In this document: piece by piece, positions 1 to 5,089 of the stretch | Numbering within the stretch: the first letter of the stretch is position 1 | Layout of the letters: each line of letters begins with the position of its first letter | Assembly (NCBI GenBank): GCA_007130355.1 | Contig: SLSQ01000108.1 | Location: 1-11,171, forward strand | Direction of reading: 5' to 3' | From: Trueperaceae bacterium | GTDB taxonomy: Bacteria > Deinococcota > Deinococci > Deinococcales > Trueperaceae | DNA: 11,171 nt | Translations under genes and position numbers: made by a program | Notes under the pieces: generated by a model | Seen by the model: only the letters and a program-made list of their open reading frames with translations | Told to the model about the DNA's origin: nothing | Database searches by the model: none

Positions 1-54
1 CCGCCGCGCCGTGCGCCGAGCCGACCGCCGAGCCGGCCGCCGCGCCGTGCGCCG
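1..54. repeat. 36-bp-period direct repeat inside the left-edge gene
   Basis: An 18-bp word (starting CCGCCGCGCC) occurs exactly at 1-18 and at 37-54. On the minus strand it encodes a repeated Ala/His/Gly/Ala motif with a 12-residue period. The array may continue beyond the left edge. Confidence 0.6.
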
Positions 55-154
55 CGTCGGCCTGCCCGAGCCGCACCGGAACGCCGACGCTGGCGATCGC
101 CAACGCGACGACGAGCAGGAGGGGCAGGGGTCGGGCCCGGAGGCGCGCGCGCAT
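1..154 (-). CDS. Secreted or surface protein, N-terminal fragment (partial)
   Basis: This minus-strand reading frame starts at ATG 154-152 and stays open for 51 codons to the window edge, so only the N-terminus is visible. Residues 1-26 look like a signal peptide: Arg residues at 2, 4, 6 and 8, then a Leu/Val/Ala-rich core (LPLLLVVALAIA). The following segment is rich in Ala, Gly, Ser and His and begins a 12-residue repeat (36 bp), with the 18-bp unit at 37-54 recurring at 1-18. The protein is therefore probably exported, with a low-complexity linker before whatever domain lies outside the window. A G-run (GGGGGA) lies just before the start, at short spacing. The gene is divergent from the RNA methyltransferase at 205. 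The function is unknown. The alternative is that this is an untranslated GC-rich region, but the signal-peptide pattern argues for a real gene. Confidence 0.6.
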   Translation of the reverse strand, partial: MRARLRARPLPLLLVVALAIASVGVPVRLGQADAAHGAAAGSAVGSAHGAA

Positions 155-163
155 CGTCCCCCA

Positions 164-169
164 AGCCTA
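164..169 (-). promoter_or_regulatory. Possible -10 element for the left-edge secreted protein
   Basis: TAGGCT on the minus strand lies 9 bases before the ATG at 154. No -35 element is recognisable. This is a weak call: a G-run between this hexamer and the ATG could instead be a ribosome binding site on a longer leader. Confidence 0.25.
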
Positions 170-188
170 CTCCGGTTCCGAGCGGGCG

Positions 189-194
189 TACGAT
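189..194 (+). promoter_or_regulatory. Possible -10 element for the THUMP-type methyltransferase
   Basis: TACGAT ends 10 bases before the ATG at 205. A transcript starting about 7 bases downstream would have a leader of only a few bases. There is no Shine-Dalgarno sequence between it and the ATG, which supports a near-leaderless start. No -35 element is recognisable. Confidence 0.4.
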
Positions 195-204
195 CCGGGT
201 ACCG

Positions 205-1425
205 ATGACCCCGCCCCGGACCCCCGCACCCGAACCGTCCGCCGCCGTCCGCCGCGCCGTCAAGCGCCACGTCTGGAACGAGCCGCGGACCTTTCGCGCC
301 GCGACCGCGCTCGGTCTCGAACCGTGGCTCGAGGAGGAGATCCGCACGATCGTGGGCGACGAGCTGGGCGCCGTCCGGACCGTGCCGGGCGCGACGACGT
401 TCGACGCGCCGTTCGACGTCGCGTTCGCCCTCCTGCTCCGGTTGTCGGTCGCCGACGCGCTGCACCTGCGCCTGGCCGAGGTCCCGGCCGACGCCTTCCC
501 GATGCTGCGCGGGCGCCTGGACCGGGTGCGGTTCGACCTCTGGCTGCCAGCGGCGCCCAGACTCCGTGTCGAGGTCCGTTCGCGCCGTTCGCGTCTGCGC
601 GACGAAGAGGGGCTGCGACGCACGGTGGTCCAGGCGGTACGCGCCGCGGGCGTGGCGGCGACGCCGCCCACCGGCGACGGTCCGGAGGGACGGGACGCGA
701 CGTTGCGGGTGACGCTCGACCGCGACCGGGCCGAGGTCTGGCTCGATGCGGCCGGAGCGCCGCTGCACCGGCGGGGCGACGCCGACCGTCCGGTCGTGCC
801 CGGCTCGCTCCGCGAGACGACCGCCGCCGCCCTGGCCCGGTTCGGCACGCCGCCGGACGCCGACCGCGTGATCGACCCGTTCTGCGGATCCGGAACGGTG
901 CTCGAGGAGGTGGCGGCGCACCTCGACGACCGACCCGTGGGCGCTCGTCGCCGCTTCGCGCTCGAGCGGTCGCCCGTCTGGCGCGAGGGACGCATGCGGC
1001 ACGAACGTCGGCGCGCCGACGGGGACCGGCGCATGCACGCCGCGCGCTTCGTCGGGATCGACCGGGACCGCTCGGCGACCGACGCAGCCCGAGCGGCGCT
1101 CGAAGCTTCCGGTGCCGATCCGGACCGGTTCGCGTGGATCGTCGGCGACGCCCGCGATCCCGAGGTGGCCCGAGCGGCCGTCGGACATGCGGTGCGTCCG
1201 GCCCTCGTCACGAACCCGCCGTACGGGCGGCGCGTGGGGCGCGACGCGGACGAGGCGGACGCCCTCCTCGCCGCGGTCCTGCCGCGCTTCTCGGGTGCGT
1301 CCGTCGCCCTGCTCTATCCGCGTCCGGACGCGGTCGCGGACCTTCCCGGCATCGTCGTCGAGGAGGTCGTACGGGTGCGGATGCGGGGCTTGGCGAACGC
1401 GATGATCCGCGGACGCATCGCGTAG
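205..1425 (+). CDS. THUMP/RlmL-type class I SAM-dependent RNA methyltransferase
   Basis: This 406-residue protein probably transfers a methyl group from S-adenosylmethionine to a guanine N2 in tRNA or 23S rRNA in the cytoplasm. Residues 25-180 match the layout of the ferredoxin-like plus THUMP RNA-binding part of RlmL/Trm14/TrmN proteins, including the linker 'PLHRRGDAD' near 186-194. The catalytic Rossmann domain follows: motif I DPFCGSGT at 224-231, an acidic motif II region GIDRD near 284-288, GDARD near 314-318, and catalytic motif IV NPPY at 337-340. NPPY is typical of enzymes acting on exocyclic amino groups. The length fits the family of single-methyltransferase THUMP proteins; the second methyltransferase domain of E. 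coli RlmL is absent. Which RNA and base it modifies cannot be told from sequence. It is monocistronic and converges with the lipoprotein gene. The ATG at 205 was chosen for the -10-like hexamer just upstream. Confidence 0.85.
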   Translation: MTPPRTPAPEPSAAVRRAVKRHVWNEPRTFRAATALGLEPWLEEEIRTIVGDELGAVRTVPGATTFDAPFDVAFALLLRLSVADALHLRLAEVPADAFPMLRGRLDRVRFDLWLPAAPRLRVEVRSRRSRLRDEEGLRRTVVQAVRAAGVAATPPTGDGPEGRDATLRVTLDRDRAEVWLDAAGAPLHRRGDADRPVVPGSLRETTAAALARFGTPPDADRVIDPFCGSGTVLEEVAAHLDDRPVGARRRFALERSPVWREGRMRHERRRADGDRRMHAARFVGIDRDRSATDAARAALEASGADPDRFAWIVGDARDPEVARAAVGHAVRPALVTNPPYGRRVGRDADEADALLAAVLPRFSGASVALLYPRPDAVADLPGIVVEEVVRVRMRGLANAMIRGRIA

Positions 1426-1451
1426 GGCGCGTCCAGGCGACGAGGGGCCCG

Positions 1452-1496
1452 ACGACGCGGCATCGGGAGGAACCGGGCGGCGCCGGGCCGCGTCGT
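1452..1496. terminator. Inverted repeat between convergent genes, possible bidirectional terminator
   Basis: ACGACGCGGC at 1452-1461 and its exact reverse complement at 1487-1496 can form a 10-bp stem with a 25-base loop. It lies in the 113-bp gap between the convergent methyltransferase and lipoprotein genes, where a shared terminator would be expected. There is no clear T-run on either side, so it may be a factor-dependent or structural terminator. Nothing else is visible in this gap. Confidence 0.4.
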
Positions 1497-1538
1497 GGCG
1501 GGCCGCGTGGAGGCGCCCGCGTCGTGCTCCGCCGGCGA

Positions 1539-2534
1539 CTACTGCACGTTGCCCGGCGGTCCGCCGACCTTCGCCGGCCCGCCGGAGGCAGCATCGTCGG
1601 CGGCGTCGGGTGCTTCGGATGCGACGCGCCGCTCCTGTCCGCCGACCAGCAGCAGCGGTCCGGCATCGAAGCCGCGGCCGACCTCGACGATCCGCACGCC
1701 GTCGCGACGCACGAAGGTCAGTTCGCCCTCCCAGTCGTCGCTGAGCTCCTCGCGGGTCTCCTCGGGCAGCTCGAAGGTACCGGCCTCGTCCCGCACCAGG
1801 CAGGCGAGATCGGGATCGAAGGCCGATCCGGTCGCTTGGATCGTGAGCAGGAGAAGCGCCGCGTCGGCGCCGGAACCCCGGTCCGGCGTCCAGGCGAAGC
1901 GCACGTCGCGTCCGAACCCGGAGGAGGGCGCCACCTCCGCCGCGACGACGACCGGGAACGGCCCCTCGGTGAAGGCGGGGAACCAGAGCGCCCCGCCGGC
2001 ACGGGCGTACAGGTCGGACGGCGCGCCCTCGACATCGCTACGGTCGCCGACGTAGGCGACGAAGCCGTCCTCGGGCTCGAGCGTCAGGTACGCCGACTCG
2101 TCGGACGCGCCGTCGTCGAACGCTCCCTCCCGGAACAGGTGCACGGGTGCGTCGTCTTCGGCAGCGCGTGCCGGCACGTACGCCTCCCCGTCGCCGAAGT
2201 CCGGCAGGGCGGCGAGCAGGTCGTCCGGCACGCCGTCCGGAGCCGGGACCCCGAAGCCGCCTTCGACGACCCGGCAGGTGTCGGCCCCTTCGGTCCAGCC
2301 GGCGACGTCGTCCACCGCGGGGAGCTCCGCCAGGGTCCGACCGAAGATCCCGTGGCCGAGCACGCGCAGGGTGCCGTCGTCGGCCGCTTCGTCGTCGGCG
2401 GGGGGACGATCGGTGGTCGTGACCGAGAGCACGCCGATCGTGCCCCAGTCGGTATCGGCCGGACGGGAGCAGGCGGCCGCCGCGAGCACGAGCGCGAGCA
2501 CGGCCGCTGCGACGCCGAGCGCACGACGCGTCAC
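1539..2534 (-). CDS. Lipoprotein of unknown function, coupled to the acetamidase gene
   Basis: This 331-residue protein starts at GTG 2534, whose bases overlap the TGA of the upstream amidase gene (GTGA). A G-rich ribosome binding site (GGGGGGA, 2545-2539) lies inside the end of that gene. The N-terminus is a lipoprotein signal peptide: MTRR, a hydrophobic stretch 5-21, then Cys22 after four alanines (LAAAAC), so the mature protein is probably lipid-anchored outside the membrane. The mature part is acidic and moderately Pro/Gly-rich, with two lone Cys residues in the body that could form a disulfide, and a low-complexity Ala/Asp/Gly tail. I recognise no domain. Tight coupling suggests joint production with the amidase, perhaps as an envelope partner, but a role is not shown. 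Much longer open frames across this region are GC artefacts. Confidence 0.8.
   Translation of the reverse strand: MTRRALGVAAAVLALVLAAAACSRPADTDWGTIGVLSVTTTDRPPADDEAADDGTLRVLGHGIFGRTLAELPAVDDVAGWTEGADTCRVVEGGFGVPAPDGVPDDLLAALPDFGDGEAYVPARAAEDDAPVHLFREGAFDDGASDESAYLTLEPEDGFVAYVGDRSDVEGAPSDLYARAGGALWFPAFTEGPFPVVVAAEVAPSSGFGRDVRFAWTPDRGSGADAALLLLTIQATGSAFDPDLACLVRDEAGTFELPEETREELSDDWEGELTFVRRDGVRIVEVGRGFDAGPLLLVGGQERRVASEAPDAADDAASGGPAKVGGPPGNVQ
2531..2534 (-). other. GTGA start/stop overlap (amidase to lipoprotein)
   Basis: The GTG start of the lipoprotein (2534-2532) shares bases with the TGA stop of the amidase (2533-2531). This four-base overlap usually means that ribosomes finishing the first gene reinitiate on the second. 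Confidence 0.85.
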
Positions 2535-3472
2535 GCCGTCCCCCCGCGCGGCAGCAGGGCCCAGGCGTCGTGCGGCACGCGGCAGACCATCGTGTAGGCG
2601 GGGTCGAAGACGTTGCCGATCTCGTAACGGGCGGTCTGGCTCAGGAACAGGCCGGCCTCCGCCGGACCGAGTCCGGTCTCCTCGCGCAGCCAGCGCAGCA
2701 TCTCGGTGGTGGCGTGCTGGGTCGCCTGGTCGAGCGGTCGGGCGTTCCCCATCGTGAAGCGGCCCTCGGCGTCCTCGCCGCGCGGCCACACGATCGGTGG
2801 ACGGCCCTTCTGGACCTCGACCGTCACGCGGACGTCGGCGGAGATCTCGATCCCGGTGCCGGAGATCTCGCCGTCGCCTTGCAGGGCGTGGGCATCGCCG
2901 AAGAAGAGCGCGGCACCGGGTACGAACACCGGGAAGGTCGCGACCGCGCCCGGACCCAGGCGCCGGACGTCCATGTTGCCGCCGTGCCGCCCCGAGGTCG
3001 CCGACGAGACCGCTTCGCCGTCGGCCGGCGCCACCCCCAGGCAGCCGAGCATCGGCGCCCACGGGAGGGTCAGGCCGGCGAGAGGACCGTGCGGGCGCGT
3101 CAGCGTCGCCGTGCCTGCGACCGGATCGACGTGCCAGGCGGCTCCGTCGTTCGCGGGCTCGTGCTCCAGGTCCGCCACCGCCTCCGGATCGACCACGTTC
3201 CGTGCCAGCGAGGCGCGGCCGAAGCCGTACGAGCGATTCGGGGTCACCTCGAGGATCCGGACCCGCAGCCGATCGCCCGGTTCGGCGCCGTCGACGTGGA
3301 ACGGACCGGTGAGCGGGTTCGCGCCGTCGGCCAGCGCGTGGCCGTCGGCGTTCCGACCGGCCGCGTCGACCGTCCAGGTGCGGATCGTGTCGCCGTCCGC
3401 GACCGTCAGCACCGGTGCATGTCGACCGAAGGTGCCGTGGAAGCGGGTCGGTTCGAACTCGTGCGTCGCCAT
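2531..3472 (-). CDS. Acetamidase/formamidase family protein
   Basis: This 313-residue protein belongs to the FmdA/AmdA family, cytoplasmic amidohydrolases that cleave short amides such as formamide or acetamide to ammonia and the carboxylate. Family features seen: the 'GPFHVDGAEPGD' strand-turn at 56-67, 'GRHGGNMD' at 161-168, 'PVFVPGAALFFGDAHALQGDGE' at 181-202, and the following 'GTGIEISADVRV' segment. The His and Asp residues in these motifs are those conserved across the family. The length is normal (300-400). It is the second gene of a unit, nine bases after the DUF4287/SRPBCC stop codon and overlapping the lipoprotein start. No Shine-Dalgarno precedes ATG 3472; a TAGCAT hexamer six bases upstream suggests an extra leaderless promoter. 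The true substrate is uncertain, since many family members are annotated only by homology. Confidence 0.9.
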   Translation of the reverse strand: MATHEFEPTRFHGTFGRHAPVLTVADGDTIRTWTVDAAGRNADGHALADGANPLTGPFHVDGAEPGDRLRVRILEVTPNRSYGFGRASLARNVVDPEAVADLEHEPANDGAAWHVDPVAGTATLTRPHGPLAGLTLPWAPMLGCLGVAPADGEAVSSATSGRHGGNMDVRRLGPGAVATFPVFVPGAALFFGDAHALQGDGEISGTGIEISADVRVTVEVQKGRPPIVWPRGEDAEGRFTMGNARPLDQATQHATTEMLRWLREETGLGPAEAGLFLSQTARYEIGNVFDPAYTMVCRVPHDAWALLPRGGTA

Positions 3473-3478
3473 GCCCGG

Positions 3479-3484
3479 ATGCTA
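3479..3484 (-). promoter_or_regulatory. Possible internal -10 element for the acetamidase gene
   Basis: TAGCAT on the minus strand ends six bases before ATG 3472 and includes the TAG stop of the upstream gene. It is flanked by direct copies of GCCCGG (3473-3478 and 3485-3490). The spacing matches the leaderless pattern seen at other starts here. No -35 is recognisable, so internal promoter activity is an inference. Confidence 0.35.
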
Positions 3485-4198
3485 GCCCGGTCCGCGTCGA
3501 CCGTCGGTGTCGCCTCCCGTGTCGCCGCGCGTGGGTTCGGTCTCGGCCGGGACGGTGGCCTCGTCGCTCGCGACGGAGTCGGCGAGTTCGTCCAGAACGG
3601 CGCGCCACCGTCCACGCATGGCGTTCCGGGCGCCTACGTCGGCGAGCCGTTCGTGGTGGATCCCGACGGTGCACCGGGCGCCCTTGGGCGTCACCGTCGC
3701 CTGGACGGTGGTGGGGCGTTCCGCGCCCGGCGGTGTCCAGAACAGCCGTACGCGGGCGCCCGCGCGGACCGAGCGGATCTCGATCGTGGCGCCGTCGTCG
3801 CAGCGGACGGTCGTTCCCGGACCGAGCGGCAGGCGGCCGCACGCCCCGACCCACCGCTCCGGCCGGGCGACCAACCACTGCCACGCCGCCTCGGCGGGTG
3901 CGTCCACGGTGCGCTGCACGCCGATCTGGAACGAGCCGTCGGCGGTCTGGCCCGCCAGGGCGCGCAGGCCACGAGCCTTCTCGTACTCGACCGTCACGTT
4001 CTGGCGCCACCAGCCGCTCGCCAACTCCGCCTCGTCGCGCAGCAGCGCGACGATCGCCTTGTGGTCGGTCGCGAACGCCTCGTGGGCGTCGAGCAGGGCG
4101 AACCAGTCGGACCAGCCGCGACCGGTCGCGTCCCGCACGGCCTCGTCGGAGACGCTCGGTCGGTGGGCGGCGACGACGTTCGGGGTCCGCTTCGGCAT
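3482..4198 (-). CDS. DUF4287 plus SRPBCC (AHSA1-like) domain protein
   Basis: This 238-residue soluble protein has two parts. Residues about 15-80 resemble DUF4287: 'GRGWSDWFALLDAHEAF', the HKAIVALL helix, and 'GWWRQNVTVEYEKARG'. Residues about 92-210 resemble the SRPBCC/AHSA1 helix-grip fold: 'RTVDAPAEAAWQWLV' then 'GPGTTVRCDDGATIEIRSV', 'ARVRLFWTPPG', 'TTVQATVTPKGARCTVGIHHERL' and a C-terminal helix 'MRGRWRAVLDELADSV'. Such folds bind hydrophobic ligands or partner proteins. The last 28 residues are polar and probably disordered. An in-frame ATG 60 bases further upstream is rejected because the ATG at 4198 sits eight bases after TATACT, so translation from 4198 would be leaderless. It is the first gene of the unit with the amidase and lipoprotein. 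The ligand is unknown. Confidence 0.8.
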   Translation of the reverse strand: MPKRTPNVVAAHRPSVSDEAVRDATGRGWSDWFALLDAHEAFATDHKAIVALLRDEAELASGWWRQNVTVEYEKARGLRALAGQTADGSFQIGVQRTVDAPAEAAWQWLVARPERWVGACGRLPLGPGTTVRCDDGATIEIRSVRAGARVRLFWTPPGAERPTTVQATVTPKGARCTVGIHHERLADVGARNAMRGRWRAVLDELADSVASDEATVPAETEPTRGDTGGDTDGRRGPG

Positions 4199-4206
4199 CG
4201 CGGAAC

Positions 4207-4212
4207 AGTATA
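4207..4212 (-). promoter_or_regulatory. -10 element for the DUF4287/SRPBCC-amidase-lipoprotein unit
   Basis: TATACT on the minus strand is close to the TATAAT consensus and stands out in very GC-rich DNA. It ends eight bases before ATG 4198, so transcription should begin at or within a few bases of the start codon. No convincing -35 is seen. Confidence 0.6.
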
Positions 4213-4243
4213 GGCGCACGGCGCGCACCGCCCGACCGGCCGG

Positions 4244-4249
4244 TACGAT
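4244..4249 (+). promoter_or_regulatory. -10 element for the methionine sulfoxide reductase gene
   Basis: TACGAT ends seven bases before the ATG at 4257, with no Shine-Dalgarno in between, again pointing to a leaderless transcript. It faces away from the TATACT element at 4207-4212. No -35 is recognisable. Confidence 0.5.
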
Positions 4250-4256
4250 GCCGTCC

Positions 4257-4841
4257 ATGCGCGACGCCCATGCCGACGCCCACGCCGACGCCCGAGCCGA
4301 CGCCCGAGCCGACGTGCCCGACCGTCCCGACCGCCCCGGGACGGCGGGTGCCGATGCCGCGCTGGGCGCCGGACTGCCGAAGCGGGAGCGCTACGAAGAG
4401 TTGCGCTCACGGGTCTCCGGGCTGCTCGAGGGCGACGCCCTCGCCGACCTCGCGAACGTCGCCGCGGCCGTGTACGAGTGGCTGCCCGACCTGAACTGGG
4501 CCGGCTTCTACCTGCGGCGTGGCGACGAGCTGGTGCTCGGGCCGTTCCAGGGCCGGCCGGCGTGCGTCCGGATCGCCGTGGGGTCGGGCGTGTGCGGGAC
4601 CGCCGTCGCCACCGGCGAGGCGCAGGTCGTCCGCGACGTGCACGCCTTCCCGGGACACATCGCCTGCGACCCGCGCAGCCGCAGCGAGATCGTGATCCCG
4701 GTCCGGGACGTTCGCGGCACGATCGTCGCGGTCCTCGACCTGGACAGCGACCGCGCCGCGACCTTCGACCGGAGCGACCGCGACGGGCTCGAGACCGTCG
4801 TCGACGCCTTCGCGTCCCGCATCGACTGGACACGCGTGTAG
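4257..4841 (+). CDS. msrC: Free methionine-R-sulfoxide reductase (GAF-domain fRMsr)
   Basis: This 194-residue cytoplasmic enzyme reduces free L-methionine-R-sulfoxide to methionine, with thioredoxin-type recycling, as part of oxidative damage repair. The GAF domain spans about 44-192, with the family signatures 'LPDLNWAGFYL' (76-86), 'LGPFQGRPAC' (94-103), 'GSGVCGTA' (109-116) and 'VHAFPGHIACD' (128-138). The three conserved cysteines are C103, C113 and C137. Their 10- and 24-residue spacing equals that of Cys84, Cys94 and Cys118 in the E. coli enzyme. The N-terminus carries about 40 extra residues, including DAHA/DARA repeats from a 12-bp tandem array. ATG 4257 was chosen because it follows TACGAT by seven bases. 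If that promoter is wrong, a shorter protein starting nearer Leu40 is possible. It is a single-gene unit divergent from the SRPBCC unit. Confidence 0.93.
   Translation: MRDAHADAHADARADARADVPDRPDRPGTAGADAALGAGLPKRERYEELRSRVSGLLEGDALADLANVAAAVYEWLPDLNWAGFYLRRGDELVLGPFQGRPACVRIAVGSGVCGTAVATGEAQVVRDVHAFPGHIACDPRSRSEIVIPVRDVRGTIVAVLDLDSDRAATFDRSDRDGLETVVDAFASRIDWTRV
4263..4310 (+). repeat. Four copies of a 12-bp tandem repeat in the msrC N-terminus
   Basis: Four in-frame units of GACGCCC(A/G)(T/C/A)GCC encode DAHA, DAHA, DARA, DARA directly after the Met-Arg of the reductase. The period is a multiple of three, so copy-number changes would lengthen or shorten the protein without a frameshift. The repeat is outside the catalytic GAF domain. 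Confidence 0.85.
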
Positions 4842-4875
4842 CGAGGCCCGCGGGGGACGGGACGCCGTTCGAAGC

Positions 4876-4897
4876 GCGGTCCGCTCCCGGCGACCGC
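4876..4897. terminator. Short inverted repeat after msrC, weak terminator candidate
   Basis: GCGGTC at 4876-4881 and GACCGC at 4892-4897 can pair as a 6-bp stem with a 10-base loop, in the gap between msrC and the convergent 26-residue peptide gene. There is no T-run, and such short repeats are common in GC-rich DNA. Confidence 0.2.
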
Positions 4898-4918
4898 TCG
4901 GGCCGTCGGGTCACCCGG

Positions 4919-4999
4919 TCAGAACGGGCCGCACGACGAGAGTGCGACCAGCAGGACCAGCACGGCGACGCCGAGCTCGCCGAATCCACCTGCCGACAT
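4919..4999 (-). CDS. Putative 26-residue membrane or lipid-anchored peptide
   Basis: A minus-strand frame from ATG 4999 to TGA 4919 encodes 26 residues: a Gly-rich start (MSAGGFGELG), a single hydrophobic helix (VAVLVLLVAL), then SSCGPF. It is preceded by GGGAGGTG, a seven-base perfect match (GGAGGTG) to the 16S rRNA anti-Shine-Dalgarno, with five bases between GGAGG and ATG. This is the strongest ribosome binding site in the window. The product could insert as a single membrane helix, or the LSSC could act as a lipobox, but only three residues would follow the Cys. Its layout recalls small Gly-rich single-helix peptides such as the Bacillus YjcZ type; that is similarity of style, not shown homology. 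It stands alone, convergent with msrC and divergent from the cyclodeaminase. The alternative is a chance frame. Confidence 0.5.
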   Translation of the reverse strand: MSAGGFGELGVAVLVLLVALSSCGPF

Positions 5000-5002
5000 G
5001 AG

Positions 5003-5010
5003 CACCTCCC
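5003..5010 (-). promoter_or_regulatory. Strong Shine-Dalgarno sequence for the 26-residue peptide
   Basis: GGGAGGTG on the minus strand lies three bases before ATG 4999, leaving five bases between GGAGG and ATG. It is the main support for this tiny gene being translated. Confidence 0.6.
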
Positions 5011-5074
5011 TTCCGGTGCGGGGTCAGGGCGGGTCCACCCGTACCACGTCGGTCCGTCGGCCGCACGACGCCGC

Positions 5075-5083
5075 TGCTATCGT
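5075..5083 (+). promoter_or_regulatory. Extended -10 element for the cyclodeaminase-family gene
   Basis: TGCTATCGT combines an extended TGn motif with the -10 hexamer TATCGT. It ends six bases before GTG 5090, placing the predicted transcription start on the start codon. The GGAGG at 5085-5089 touches the GTG directly, too close to act as a ribosome binding site for it. Confidence 0.5.
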
Positions 5084-5089
5084 CGGAGG

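Noticed and set aside
1..54. CRISPR-like repeat at the left edge
   Set aside because: Only two short GC-rich units with a 36-bp period, in frame with a coding sequence and with no unique spacers.
324..2597. Very long plus-strand open frame across the methyltransferase and lipoprotein regions
   Set aside because: Arg/Pro/Gly-rich composition with no motifs, and it overlaps two recognisable genes in other frames. Stop codons are rare in DNA this GC-rich.
2535..4283. Upstream extension of the lipoprotein frame on the minus strand, to ATG 4283
   Set aside because: It runs out of frame through the amidase and SRPBCC genes and is Arg/Gly-rich. The true start is GTG 2534 with a lipoprotein signal peptide.
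4269..4320. Pro-Thr repeat peptide (PTPTPTPEPTPEPT) in another plus frame over the 12-bp repeat
   Set aside because: It is the same tandem repeat read out of frame with the reductase; it has no start signal of its own and no supporting domain.
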